Shown piece by piece: positions 1 through 8,035 of a stretch of 39,390 bases of DNA. The translations under genes and the position numbers were made by a program. The notes beneath the pieces are model-generated. The model saw only the letters and a list, made by a program, of their open reading frames with translations. It was not told the origin of the DNA and did no database searches. The stretch is from Candidatus Woesearchaeota archaeon (GTDB lineage: Archaea; Nanobdellota; Nanobdellia; Woesearchaeales; UBA12501): contig JACPCA010000010.1 of NCBI GenBank assembly GCA_016180035.1, positions 1 to 39,390 of the forward strand. Direction: 5' to 3'. Within the stretch, counting starts at the first letter, position 1. Every line of letters begins with the position of its first letter.

Positions 1-509
1 ATCTTGGTAAGGGCGCAGTAGAGGAATCTGGCGACGACTTTCGGGCTGTTGTGGATGAGAAGGCTCGGGATGGAATCAAGCAGGAAGAACGCGTCTGATG
101 GCAGCGACTTGAAAGCTGACGAAAGCGCTATAGAGCCTTCTGTCAAGGCTGCTGTGCTGGACAGGTGGATCGTTGCCTTGCTGTCTTGTTCTTTCTTTCC
201 CTGCGCAGCGCAGATCGTGCACACGATGAAAGCCTTATCTGGACCGATGCCCTCATCGCTCAGGCTTGACCGGATGGCAGTGCAGGGCTGAGAAGAGGAA
301 AGCACGAGAGCGGTTGATCCCGCGGAAATATTCTCTTTGAGGATGGCGAGGGCGGCAGCCCGCAGGTTGTCTGATGCCACTTCAACTAGCACGACCCAGT
401 GCTTGGGCAGGCTTGCAAAGAGATTCTGTACGTTTTTGCTTATTGAGTCTTGCGGTGGCATGGTGGCGTGGTGTTGTACAGGAAGTATATTGATTGATGC
501 TCTTATCAC
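1..509 (-). CDS. Partial RecA/KaiC-fold protein lacking Walker A
   Basis: This open frame runs off the left edge and would encode at least 169 residues. I chose GTG at 507-509 because it overlaps the stop of the preceding gene as GTGA, which suggests translational coupling. An ATG at 461 is an alternative, but starting there would lose the first beta-strand that aligns with the neighbour. The segment FFLLDSIPSLLIHNSPK lines up with FLDSISVLSLYHTPK in the upstream gene. That is a Walker B-like strand followed by a helix, as in the KaiC/Rad55 RecA superfamily. No GxxxxGKT is visible in the part present. The two genes look like tandem paralogs that follow a complete KaiC-like ATPase, so a regulatory or partner role is likely. 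The precise function is unknown, and the C-terminus lies outside the window. Confidence 0.7.
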   Translation of the reverse strand, partial: MIRASINILPVQHHATMPPQDSISKNVQNLFASLPKHWVVLVEVASDNLRAAALAILKENISAGSTALVLSSSQPCTAIRSSLSDEGIGPDKAFIVCTICAAQGKKEQDSKATIHLSSTAALTEGSIALSSAFKSLPSDAFFLLDSIPSLLIHNSPKVVARFLYCALTK

Positions 510-1162
510 GTTTTCCTATCAAGCTTCCGCCGTGGAGATGCGACTGTGACCACTCGGTGGACAGTTGATCGTAACTGGTCAATGCAGGTTCCTTTTCTCC
601 TGAATGGCGGAGCCTGGATGATGACCCATTCGATATGCTCCTTCTTGAGCGTCTTGGAGAGGAACGCGGCAAACCTGCTGACATCTTTGGGAGTGTGGTA
701 TAAGGAAAGGACAGAGATGGAATCCAGGAAGAGCACCTTATTCTTGGACTTGACAGTCTTGATAACATCCATCACGGTCCAGATGAGATCGTCAATGTCA
801 AAGCCGTCCCGGAGATAGGCGCATCGGGGAATTGTGGGAAGAGTGGCATGTCCATGATGCGACACGCCGTCAATGAACCATACGCGGCGGATGCTGATGC
901 TGCGCTCTTTCAGGATGGAAGCAAGATTCCGATACGGGCGCTGAAGGGAAAGATAGATGCACTGGTACTTATGCTTGTTGACCAGCAGCCGGATCATTTC
1001 CATGTTCACGTCAAAATACTGCTCGACAGGGACGTGAAGGAGGAAGCTCGTGTCGTGCAATCCCTTCCGAAAGTGGGATTCCAGCTCTTTCGTGATATTG
1101 GCGCCGTTGATGAGGAGATCACCCGCAGCTTTCACGGCTTTCTTTTTGGCATTGCGTTTCAT
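506..1162 (-). CDS. RecA/KaiC-fold protein without a P-loop, partner of the upstream ATPase
   Basis: The protein has about 218 residues and begins with a Lys-rich segment. I chose ATG at 1162, with GTGAT upstream as a possible Shine-Dalgarno site; an in-frame GTG at 1174 is also possible. The middle of the protein contains the Walker B-like strand KVLFLDSISVL, typical of KaiC/Rad55-type ATPases. The place where a P-loop is expected (near FLLHVPVEQ) has no Gly-rich GKT sequence. It is therefore probably unable to bind ATP in the usual way. It lies about 45 bp after the KaiC-like gene, on the same strand, and overlaps a similar partial gene by 4 bp. The three genes probably form one operon. Biological role unknown. 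Confidence 0.75.
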   Translation of the reverse strand: MKRNAKKKAVKAAGDLLINGANITKELESHFRKGLHDTSFLLHVPVEQYFDVNMEMIRLLVNKHKYQCIYLSLQRPYRNLASILKERSISIRRVWFIDGVSHHGHATLPTIPRCAYLRDGFDIDDLIWTVMDVIKTVKSKNKVLFLDSISVLSLYHTPKDVSRFAAFLSKTLKKEHIEWVIIQAPPFRRKGTCIDQLRSTVHRVVTVASPRRKLDRKT

Positions 1163-1206
1163 GATGATAATCACGTTCTTACCATAATCGTTACCGCTCT
1201 TGATCG

Positions 1207-2184
1207 TTACTGCCCTTCTTCGGAAAATACTTCCTGCGCCGGATAGACGACGATGCCATCCTCGCTGGTGATCTGCATGGCAGCAATCTTCTTCTGGAAC
1301 TTCGCGCCGCGAATCTTCAGGATTTCCAGCGCGTTCTCCCGGACATTGCCGCGCTTGAAGTTGTACATGACGATAACGCCGTCGGCAAGGAATTCCTCGA
1401 CACCGGACGCTGTCAGATGATGCACGACATCAGTTGATTCCGAGATGAGGAAGGACGTCGCGCCGATCTCCTCAAACAGCTTGAACAGCTGCTCGACGTA
1501 GATGCGGTACGTCTCTTCTTTTCCGACAAAAGCGGCGGCAATCGCGGAGAGGGAATCTACGACAATCCTGTCCGGCACGAACCAGTCGGGAAACAGCAGC
1601 GGCTTGACATCGATCAGCAGTTCTCCTCGCGCCTTTTCCAGCATGGCTTCCACTTGCCGGGTGATGTCAAACGGGCTGAAGCGCTTGATGAGCAGGCTGC
1701 CTTTCTTCTCCATCGCTTTCCATTCCCAGCCAAAGTCATCCATGTGATTCTTGAGCCGATCTTCAGACTCTTCAAACGTAAGATAAAGGCACTTTTCCCC
1801 GTGAGACGCGGCATAGGCAGCAGTCTGAAGGCAGAAGATGGTCTTGCCGGATCCCGGCCCGCCGCAGACAAGGATAGAAAGCCCTTTGGGGATGCCTTTG
1901 TCAAGCAGAGAATCAACACCAGGAATGCCGGTAAAGATCCAACCTCCCTCTTTGGGCACTACCGATTTAGGCGCTATTCTTTTTTTGTCTTGCGGCAGCC
2001 GGCCCCTGATAGTGTCTCGCTGGTCCCGAACATGGCCTGGCATAGCCATTGGCTTCTTTTTCAGGGACGCTGCCATGTCCCTGTGGAGAGAAATCATGTC
2101 AATGCCGAGGGAGGAGAAGCTATTGTCGCCCAAGCTGTTCTCGCCGCTGCTGCTTTCAGATGATGGGAATGGAGAGGAAGCCAT
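1207..2184 (-). CDS. KaiC/Rad55-like ATPase
   Basis: This 325-residue protein belongs to the archaeal KaiC-like RecA superfamily. The first 80 residues are Ser-rich and basic, probably flexible. The ATPase core follows: Walker A GGPGSGKT at residues 108-115, the KaiC-type catalytic pair in YLTFEESEDRL, and a Walker B strand in RIVVDSLSAI. The C-terminal strand region NALEILKIRGAKF resembles KaiC family ends. It has one ATPase domain, unlike cyanobacterial KaiC with two. Such proteins act as ATP-driven regulators in archaea, for example in signalling or motility, but the target here cannot be read from the sequence. A TATA-like box at 2207-2215 lies 31 bases from the ATG, consistent with a leaderless mRNA. 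It heads an operon with two P-loop-less relatives. Confidence 0.88.
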   Translation of the reverse strand: MASSPFPSSESSSGENSLGDNSFSSLGIDMISLHRDMAASLKKKPMAMPGHVRDQRDTIRGRLPQDKKRIAPKSVVPKEGGWIFTGIPGVDSLLDKGIPKGLSILVCGGPGSGKTIFCLQTAAYAASHGEKCLYLTFEESEDRLKNHMDDFGWEWKAMEKKGSLLIKRFSPFDITRQVEAMLEKARGELLIDVKPLLFPDWFVPDRIVVDSLSAIAAAFVGKEETYRIYVEQLFKLFEEIGATSFLISESTDVVHHLTASGVEEFLADGVIVMYNFKRGNVRENALEILKIRGAKFQKKIAAMQITSEDGIVVYPAQEVFSEEGQ

Positions 2185-2285
2185 GACAAAGTTTGGGACG
2201 ATGGGATTTAAAAATGTTGTGATAGCAAAAGTGCCAAAATCAGCCTATAACAAACCTTAAATAGAGGTGATGTGTGAACAGAGAG

Positions 2286-4352
2286 ATGATTCATACTCTG
2301 GAGAATAGCGCCGCTAAAAAAACAGCTCTTCTTTTCTTCCTCGCTTTCATTCTGTTGCTTTCTTTCCCTGCCATCATTGCGCAGGAAACAAGCGTGGCGA
2401 ACAGGAGCACGGACAAGTGGATCTATAACAGCGACTATCTTGTGCTGGACGTCAACCTTGCCACGACAGCAGAAAAGAGAGCCAATGGCCCGGCGCCGTA
2501 TCTGGATTATGTATCAGCAGACATCACGTTCTACCCCCGCGAAAATGACCTCCAGAAAGTGCTGTCAAGAGAGTATACCCCCCAGCCTGCCGAAGAGGGT
2601 GACAAGCTTATTTTCCGATGGGACACTCCGCGCGACAGCAGCCTCTTCCGTGCAGACATGAAAAGCACGGTCAAGATCTCTAACAAGCCCATGAGGATCA
2701 CCAAGAGCGTTGCCTTCCCGATCCAGAAAAAAGACATCCCTGATGATGCAGAAGAGTACACCAAGCCGGCGAAGATCATTGATGTCAACGCCGACATCGT
2801 CAATCTCGCATCGCAGCTGGCTGCCGGCGAAACAGACCTGATGGCCGTCGTGGACAAGATAGCGTTGTGGACGACGGACAATATCAAGTACGATCTCAGC
2901 ACAGTGACCGCAGAGGCAACGCAGCAGGCAAGCTGGGTGATGGCGAACAAGGTCGGCGTCTGCGACGAGCTTACCTCCCTGTTCATCGCCCTGCTCCGCT
3001 CGAATGGCATCCCGGCACGCTTCGTCTCCGGCATCTCCTACACCAATTCCGACCTGTTTTCAGAGCGGTGGGGTCCGCACGGCTGGGCAGAAGTGTATTT
3101 TCCCGACTATGGCTGGATACCGTATGACGTGACCTATGGCGAGTACGGCTTCATTGACCCGACGCACATCACGTCCAAGATCTCTGCTGATGCTGAAAAG
3201 ATCACGACGAAGTACGGCTGGCGCGGCAAGGATGTCACGCTGGACATCAAGGGCTTCGAGAGCAGCGTGAAGATTGCCGACTACGGAACAGAGCTGTCCC
3301 CGTATATTGACCTTGATACGGAGGTGTTCAAGGGCAGCGTCAATTTCGGCTCGTACAATTTTGTGACGGCAACCGTAAAAAACAAGGGGGCATTCTATCA
3401 GCCGCTGGACGTCTTCTTATCCAAGACAGAGAAGCTGACCGTGCTCGACAATAACCGGCAGCATGTCCTGCTCAAGCCGTACGAGGAGAAAAAAGTATTC
3501 TGGAGAATCCATGTCGATCCGGAGCTGGAGAAAGATTTCATCTACACCTTCCCTGTCTCTGTCTCGACGCTCGGAGAGGTGAGCCAGCAGAAGGAATTCA
3601 AGGCGATCAAGGGCGGCATCATGATCACGAAGGACAGGATGGAAGAAACTATCACCCGGATGAAAGGGGAAGAAAAGAAAGAGTACAACACTGCCATCAC
3701 GGTGGAGTGCAATGCTGACAAGGGAGAGTTCTACGCAGAAGAATCCCCGATGATCCAGTGCACCCTAACCAACAAAGGCAACACGTTCTTTAAAGGCTTG
3801 AGCGTGTGCATCAAGAGCCAGTGCGACACGATCGACCTTGGCATCCAACAGCAGAAGACGGTCTCGTTCCAGCTTGGCGCGACAGAAAAAGGCCTCAACG
3901 AGATTGTCATCGACATCAGCAATGATCAGCTCAAGGAGCAGCACGTGGTCGAGTTTTCTGTCACGGACAAGCCAGGCCTCACTATCGGAAACATCATCGC
4001 TCCAGGCGAGGTCGGATTCAAGGACAGCTTCAGCGTGAATGTGACTATCGACCGGACGTCAGATTCTGCACCGACGAATGTTCATATCACCTTCAAGGCA
4101 GGCGGGGCAAGCCAGACGATGGATCTTCAAGAATTAACCCAGCCCCAGCAGTACCAGATCATCATGAGCGGGTCCGACCTGAATAAGGGGCAGAACGAGA
4201 TCACGGTTGAGGCCGCCTATCAGGACCGGTTAGGAAACACGTTCACCGCATCAGGAAAAGGAACAGTCACGCTCCGGCCCCTGAGCGTATGGCAGAAAGC
4301 GTATGTTGTTCTCCGAAATATCGGGAATGCTGTTCTTGGAGTGTTTAGCTAA
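2286..4352 (+). CDS. Exported transglutaminase-like domain protein
   Basis: The protein is about 688 residues long. An N-terminal hydrophobic stretch (about residues 14-32) serves as signal peptide or anchor. A transglutaminase/protease-like core follows at about 180-290. Its likely triad is Cys226 (GVCDE), His265 (PHGWAEVY) and Asp281 (YDVTYGEYG). The remaining 400 residues look like beta-sandwich repeats of the CARDB/NEW3 type found in archaeal surface proteins. There is no clear C-terminal membrane helix. I chose ATG 2286 because a TATA box (CCTTAAATA, 2255-2263) begins 31 bases upstream, the spacing seen for leaderless genes across this window. GTG 2274, preceded by GAGGTGA, is the alternative. 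It probably crosslinks or cleaves proteins at the cell surface; the substrate is unknown. Confidence 0.85.
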   Translation: MIHTLENSAAKKTALLFFLAFILLLSFPAIIAQETSVANRSTDKWIYNSDYLVLDVNLATTAEKRANGPAPYLDYVSADITFYPRENDLQKVLSREYTPQPAEEGDKLIFRWDTPRDSSLFRADMKSTVKISNKPMRITKSVAFPIQKKDIPDDAEEYTKPAKIIDVNADIVNLASQLAAGETDLMAVVDKIALWTTDNIKYDLSTVTAEATQQASWVMANKVGVCDELTSLFIALLRSNGIPARFVSGISYTNSDLFSERWGPHGWAEVYFPDYGWIPYDVTYGEYGFIDPTHITSKISADAEKITTKYGWRGKDVTLDIKGFESSVKIADYGTELSPYIDLDTEVFKGSVNFGSYNFVTATVKNKGAFYQPLDVFLSKTEKLTVLDNNRQHVLLKPYEEKKVFWRIHVDPELEKDFIYTFPVSVSTLGEVSQQKEFKAIKGGIMITKDRMEETITRMKGEEKKEYNTAITVECNADKGEFYAEESPMIQCTLTNKGNTFFKGLSVCIKSQCDTIDLGIQQQKTVSFQLGATEKGLNEIVIDISNDQLKEQHVVEFSVTDKPGLTIGNIIAPGEVGFKDSFSVNVTIDRTSDSAPTNVHITFKAGGASQTMDLQELTQPQQYQIIMSGSDLNKGQNEITVEAAYQDRLGNTFTASGKGTVTLRPLSVWQKAYVVLRNIGNAVLGVFS

Positions 4353-4396
4353 ATTGGAGTGTTTAGCTGGATCGCAAGAGATCAGGAGATGGGAGG

Positions 4397-4714
4397 ATGC
4401 GCAAGCCCCAGAAGAAAACACGGCAGGAAGAGGCATTGTCCCACTTCCACCAGCTCTTCAGGCAGGCCTCTGCTGTTGCTAAGGCAAACCCTGCACTTGC
4501 GGATAGGTATGTCCTGATGGCGCGGCGGATTGCCATGCGGAACAGGATCAGCATGCCGCGGCAGTTCAAGAGGATGATCTGCAAGCACTGCTACCGATTT
4601 CTGCAGCCTGGAACAACCGCACGAGTGCGCGTGGCAAAGAGACGGGTCATCTGGTACTGCCGAAATTGCAAGAAGTATAGCCGGCTCTTGTTTTCTGCAA
4701 GAAAATCCGCTTAA
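4397..4714 (+). CDS. rnp4: Ribonuclease P protein component 4 (Rpr2/Rpp21 family)
   Basis: This 105-residue basic protein matches the Rpr2/Rpp21/SNM1 family, a subunit of archaeal RNase P that helps the catalytic RNA remove 5' leaders from pre-tRNAs. The N-terminal half is helical with the typical segment ANPALADRYVLMARRIAMR. The C-terminal half is a zinc ribbon formed by Cys62/Cys65 (CKHC) and Cys88/Cys91 (CRNC), with the family-like motif between them (RFLQPGTTARVRV). The length is normal for archaeal Rnp4. It follows the transglutaminase gene by about 45 bp. GGAGG just before the ATG is very close to the start and may act as a ribosome binding site. Confidence 0.95.
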   Translation: MRKPQKKTRQEEALSHFHQLFRQASAVAKANPALADRYVLMARRIAMRNRISMPRQFKRMICKHCYRFLQPGTTARVRVAKRRVIWYCRNCKKYSRLLFSARKSA

Positions 4715-4745
4715 GACGTGGGAGAGATTGCTTTCGGATTGATAT

Positions 4746-4754
4746 GGAAGAACC
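4746..4754. repeat. Left 9-bp direct repeat flanking element A copy 1
   Basis: GGAAGAACC occurs immediately outside the left inverted repeat and again at 5015-5023 immediately outside the right one. This is the pattern of a target-site duplication left by transposition. Confidence 0.65.
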
Positions 4755-5014
4755 GGCTCTGTCCTAAATCTTTTAACGGAGGCACTGCCGCCTAGCGTAG
4801 TCTTAGACTATCTGGCGATACCTGAAGACTCGTTACGATTACGCTTGGTACCCATGCGAACGGAGCGCGGCAGTGCCTCCGTTAAAGGTGGTGCTATTGC
4901 GCTCTGTTCGAGCGTGCCAATCGCACGTATCCCGAGTATCCTAGCATCTGCTTAGGAGATCATGCACGGCGCTCGGCAATAGCACCACCTTTAATCGAGA
5001 TTTAGGACAGAGCC
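4755..5014. mobile_element. Structured non-coding element, family A copy 1
   Basis: The 260-bp stretch has perfect 17-bp terminal inverted repeats: GGCTCTGTCCTAAATCT at 4755-4771 and its complement at 4998-5014. The 9-bp direct repeat GGAAGAACC lies directly outside both ends (4746-4754 and 5015-5023), as expected of a target-site duplication. Inside are two consecutive long hairpins. The first has 20-bp perfect arms (4772-4791 and 4867-4886, starting TTTAACGGAGG). The second has 14-bp arms (4887-4900 and 4976-4989, GGTGGTGCTATTGC) that can extend by five more pairs. No open reading frame of note is present. A homologous copy in the opposite orientation lies at 34345-34657. This looks like a MITE-like non-autonomous transposon with a three-way-junction fold. 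The class of its transposase is not known. Confidence 0.75.
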
Positions 5015-5023
5015 GGAAGAACC
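5015..5023. repeat. Right 9-bp direct repeat flanking element A copy 1
   Basis: Exact match to 4746-4754 (GGAAGAACC), directly abutting the right terminal inverted repeat. Confidence 0.65.
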
Positions 5024-5100
5024 ACCAGTAAGAACTTCCCTACTCCAGAGTACTCAATGATGGAAAAATTTATAAAGAATTCCTTCCTCACGCCCGGTCT

Positions 5101-6183
5101 ATGGCAGCACAGGGTGGTTTAGTAGAGGTAGACTATGTTGAAGACCGGCTTCGGTCATCTATGCAAAGCTCCTTCAAGAAAGTCCGTGATGACATGAAGC
5201 AGCTGCAGCAATGGCAGCAGTTCCTCGTCAATGACGCAAGAGACACCAGAAAAAACCTGGAGGGCCTTCGCAAAGACGCCATCACCAATGAAAAATTCAA
5301 CATTCTCCGCATCTACCTCAACGAGGTAAAGCAGGAGCTGAAGAAAGCAGAACAGCTCCAGCAATCTATTGACGGCATCCGTACTGACTATCTCTCTAAA
5401 AAAGACTTCCAGGCCTATGCAGCAGAGCTTCTCCAGCAGCTCCGCCGCGTCGAGCGCGTAGCAAAACAGGCAACCCCCCAGGAAGAATTCCGCAAGCTTG
5501 CCGCAGAAGTCAACACCGAGCTGGATCATGTCAAAGAGGACATGGCCGGCGTCGAGAACCGAGGCGGGAAGGTTGTTGATGCCCGAATCGATCATTTTAT
5601 GGAGAGTTTCAACAACAAGGTTGCAGAGCTCAAGCAGCAGGTCGCCCAGTACCGCGATGAGACCTCCCGCTTCATCAAGAAAAGCCATGTGGAAGAGCTT
5701 GTGCACGATATCAACACGGAATTCAACACGCTCAAGCAGGTTGTTGAAGAGCTCGTGCTTCTCCAGCGTGATGCAGAAGAGAAGATCCAGCGCCTCCGAA
5801 AGCGGCTTCGTGAAGAGGAAGAGCAGGGAAAGGCAGGGATGATGGCAGGAACAAGGGGGAAAGGGACATCATTGTCAAGAACACCCTCATCCAGAGCAGC
5901 GGCAAACGTGATGTTTAAGACCGGCAATGAACAGGAGTCCGCATCACCATCATGGCGATGGCTGAAGGCCTGTGGAGGCGTGCTGATTGCGCTGTCCTTC
6001 GCCTCTATTGCCGGAAGCATCGGCGCCTATGCTGCAAACAAGCTGGCATGGATTGACTGGCTCGTGGCTAGTGCAGTTATCCTCTTTGCTGTTGGAACGG
6101 TGCTCTGGGCTATTGCCAGCGTAAAACAAGGTCGGGAACAGGCGCAACAGGCAAAGGGTGTTGGCGGGAGCAAAAAAAGATGA
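5101..6183 (+). CDS. Coiled-coil protein with two C-terminal membrane segments
   Basis: The protein has 360 residues. Residues from about 10 to 240 are charged and heptad-like (many K, E, Q and L), which indicates a long coiled coil. A Ser/Thr-rich linker follows, and then two hydrophobic helices near the C-terminus (around GGVLIALSFASIAGSIGAYA and WLVASAVILFAVGTVLWAIA). The tail is basic. The coiled coil would project into the cytoplasm from a membrane hairpin. I do not recognise the family. A TATA box (TTTATAAAG, 5069-5077) starts 32 bases before the ATG, so the mRNA is probably leaderless. A MinD-like ATPase follows, which may hint at a membrane-organising role, but this is inference. Confidence 0.8.
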   Translation: MAAQGGLVEVDYVEDRLRSSMQSSFKKVRDDMKQLQQWQQFLVNDARDTRKNLEGLRKDAITNEKFNILRIYLNEVKQELKKAEQLQQSIDGIRTDYLSKKDFQAYAAELLQQLRRVERVAKQATPQEEFRKLAAEVNTELDHVKEDMAGVENRGGKVVDARIDHFMESFNNKVAELKQQVAQYRDETSRFIKKSHVEELVHDINTEFNTLKQVVEELVLLQRDAEEKIQRLRKRLREEEEQGKAGMMAGTRGKGTSLSRTPSSRAAANVMFKTGNEQESASPSWRWLKACGGVLIALSFASIAGSIGAYAANKLAWIDWLVASAVILFAVGTVLWAIASVKQGREQAQQAKGVGGSKKR

Positions 6184-6278
6184 AGCAAAAAAGGATGATG
6201 GTGGTAATACCTGCCTTTTCCGCCTGCTTATTCATTCGTTGATGACCAACTGCCACGCCTCGCATAAAAAAGAAAATA

Positions 6279-6318
6279 CATATATACTACTTCTCCCTTA
6301 AAACGCGAAAAAGAGGTG
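6279..6318 (+). promoter_or_regulatory. TATA box and Shine-Dalgarno site for the MinD-like gene
   Basis: A TATA-like sequence (CATATATACT) lies near 6279-6288, and GAGGTG at 6313-6318 is 8 bases before the ATG. This gene therefore probably has a short leader, unlike most first genes in the window. Confidence 0.5.
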
Positions 6319-6326
6319 CCTCAGCA

Positions 6327-7151
6327 ATGGGGAAAATCGTAGGGGTCATTTCTATCAAGGGCGGGGTTGGCAAGACAACGACTGTAGCCAATCTAGGGGC
6401 AGTTCTCTCTCACGAATTCGGGCAGAAAGTGCTTGTTGTTGACGCCAACTTCTCCGCAGCCAATCTCGGCCTCCATTTCGGGCTCGTGAACCCGGAAGCT
6501 ACCCTGCAAGATGTCATGGTGGATAAGAAGCGGGTGTGGGAAGTCATCTATGAATACTGGGATAACTTCCACATCATCCCGTCCCATGTCGTGCCAAAAA
6601 AGGTCAACCCTCTCAAGCTGAAAGGGAAGCTCAACCTGATCAAGGACAAGTACGACATCATCCTGATCGATTCTTCTCCTTCATTAAATGAAGAGATCTT
6701 GGCAACCATGATCGCCGCCGACGAGCTGCTCGTCATCAGCAGCCCGGATTATCCTACCCTAAGCTGCACGATTCACGCCGTGAAGATTGCCAAGCGCCAG
6801 GGAACACCCATTACCGGCATCATCCTCAACAAGGTCCGCAATAAGGAATTTGAAGTGTCCACCGAGGATGTCGAAGCAGCGACGGGAACTCCAGTGATCG
6901 GCGTGCTGCCGGATGACGTGAACCTTCTCGCAGCGCTATCCCAGACAAGGCCGGCAGTCGAGCACGACCCGTACAGCGATGCCGTCATCGAATACAAGAA
7001 GATTGCGGCAGCCATGGCCGGCCAGTCGTATGATGATCCCCGCTTCACGGCAAAACTCCGGCGGATCTTCAGCAAGGACATCCCAAAAGAAGAGGTCAAC
7101 CGGCAGCTTCTCCGAGAAGGGCTGCTGAACCAGCCGCCTTCAGGTTCCTGA
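6327..7151 (+). CDS. MinD/ParA-family ATPase
   Basis: This 274-residue protein carries the deviant Walker A motif KGGVGKTT at residues 11-18, with the signature Lys11 of the MinD/ParA/Mrp family. Switch and Walker B-like strands follow (VVDANFSAANLG and DIILIDSSPS), and then IILNKVRN, typical of MinD. The length is normal for archaeal MinD. ATP-dependent dimerisation on the membrane positions partner proteins; in archaea these range from division and chemotaxis arrays to unknown cargo. No MinE or MinC partner is nearby. The last 30 residues are basic and family-atypical (RRIFSKDIPKEEVNRQLL). VKOR starts 13 bp downstream, so the two are probably co-transcribed. Confidence 0.9.
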   Translation: MGKIVGVISIKGGVGKTTTVANLGAVLSHEFGQKVLVVDANFSAANLGLHFGLVNPEATLQDVMVDKKRVWEVIYEYWDNFHIIPSHVVPKKVNPLKLKGKLNLIKDKYDIILIDSSPSLNEEILATMIAADELLVISSPDYPTLSCTIHAVKIAKRQGTPITGIILNKVRNKEFEVSTEDVEAATGTPVIGVLPDDVNLLAALSQTRPAVEHDPYSDAVIEYKKIAAAMAGQSYDDPRFTAKLRRIFSKDIPKEEVNRQLLREGLLNQPPSGS

Positions 7152-7164
7152 AAGCGGGGCAGCC

Positions 7165-7665
7165 ATGGCGTCTTCGACAGCATTCAAGCCTGCGCTTTGG
7201 ATCATCTTTATCGCAGGCATTCTGGGAATGATTCTCTCTTTGTTTCTGGCCGTGACGCATTACACCGGAACCGGCGGCGCGTGCCCGAAACCAGCTCATG
7301 GCCAGCGGCCGGCCTGCGACATCGTCAACCAGAGCGTTTATTCTGAAGTGCTTGGCATCCCGATTGCAGGAATTGCCTTTTTAGTATTCTTGTGGTACGC
7401 CATCGCATCCCGCACCCTGCTGAGGGGAAAAGACCTCACCGATTGGCATGCATGGCTCACGCCAAACCATCTCCGATGGAGCATTAGTATTGTGGCAGCG
7501 GCAAGCCTTGTGGTTGCAGGATACCTCTTGTTCATCTTGTATGCTGTTCTGAAAACAGCCTGCATCTATTGTTTGATGACGCATACGCTGACCTTGATCG
7601 TCTTTGCGGCAGCGGTGTTGGGAGTGTGGAGGAAGAGTGGAAAGAGCGCCACGCATAGATGCTGA
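7165..7665 (+). CDS. Vitamin K epoxide reductase (VKOR) family protein
   Basis: This 166-residue membrane protein has four hydrophobic helices. It shows the VKOR pattern: a loop Cys pair (Cys40 and Cys51 in GACPK and PACDI), a conserved Ser in NQSVYSEVLGIP, and the active-site CxxC Cys133-Ile-Tyr-Cys136 in the last helices. VKOR homologs reduce quinones and reoxidise a thioredoxin-like partner, making disulfide bonds in exported proteins. No fused or adjacent thioredoxin domain is present, so the partner must be elsewhere. The many Cys-rich exported proteins at 17246-20695 and at the right edge are plausible clients. It follows the MinD-like gene by 13 bp. Confidence 0.92.
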   Translation: MASSTAFKPALWIIFIAGILGMILSLFLAVTHYTGTGGACPKPAHGQRPACDIVNQSVYSEVLGIPIAGIAFLVFLWYAIASRTLLRGKDLTDWHAWLTPNHLRWSISIVAAASLVVAGYLLFILYAVLKTACIYCLMTHTLTLIVFAAAVLGVWRKSGKSATHRC

Positions 7666-7737
7666 CCTGACGAGCAAGTCCATCGCATACAACCGATCAC
7701 CCAATACCTTAAATACAACTCTTATTCTCCTGCAAAC

Positions 7738-8001
7738 ATGGAATACGATCTTGAGATTGAGAAGGCTATCGACAAAGTGAAGCAGGAACATGCCCGGCGC
7801 GTCTGCATCCAGCTGCCGGATGGCCTGAAAACGCGCTCCAAAGAGATCTGCGACAGGATCCAGCAGGCAACTGGCGCCACGGTAATCATCTGGGCAGGGT
7901 CAAACTTCGGCGCCTGCGATCTCGCGCTCGACGTGGAGCGCATAGGGGTTGATCTTCTTCTGGCATGGGGCCATACGGAATGGCAGTATCGGACAGCATA
8001 G
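7738..8001 (+). pseudogene. dph2: Truncated Dph2 (2-(3-amino-3-carboxypropyl)histidine synthase) N-terminus
   Basis: The 87-residue product matches only the first domain of archaeal Dph2, the radical enzyme that starts diphthamide synthesis on elongation factor 2. Recognisable parts are RRVCIQLPDGLKTRSKEIC, the first cluster Cys in NFGACDLALD, and VDLLLAWGHTEW. Full-length archaeal Dph2 has roughly 320-350 residues and three cluster cysteines. Here the frame stops at a TAG just after the first domain, and no continuation is visible in any frame downstream. A normal TATA box (CCTTAAATA at 7707-7715, 31 bases before ATG) remains. It is most likely a decaying gene. A retained small protein cannot be excluded. 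Confidence 0.75.
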
Positions 8002-8035
8002 AAATAGTTAAAGAGTTAAACATCCTGAAAAATTC

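Noticed and set aside
4755-5014. Transposase gene within element A
   Set aside because: No frame in either copy encodes more than short fragments, so the element is non-autonomous or not a transposon of the usual type.
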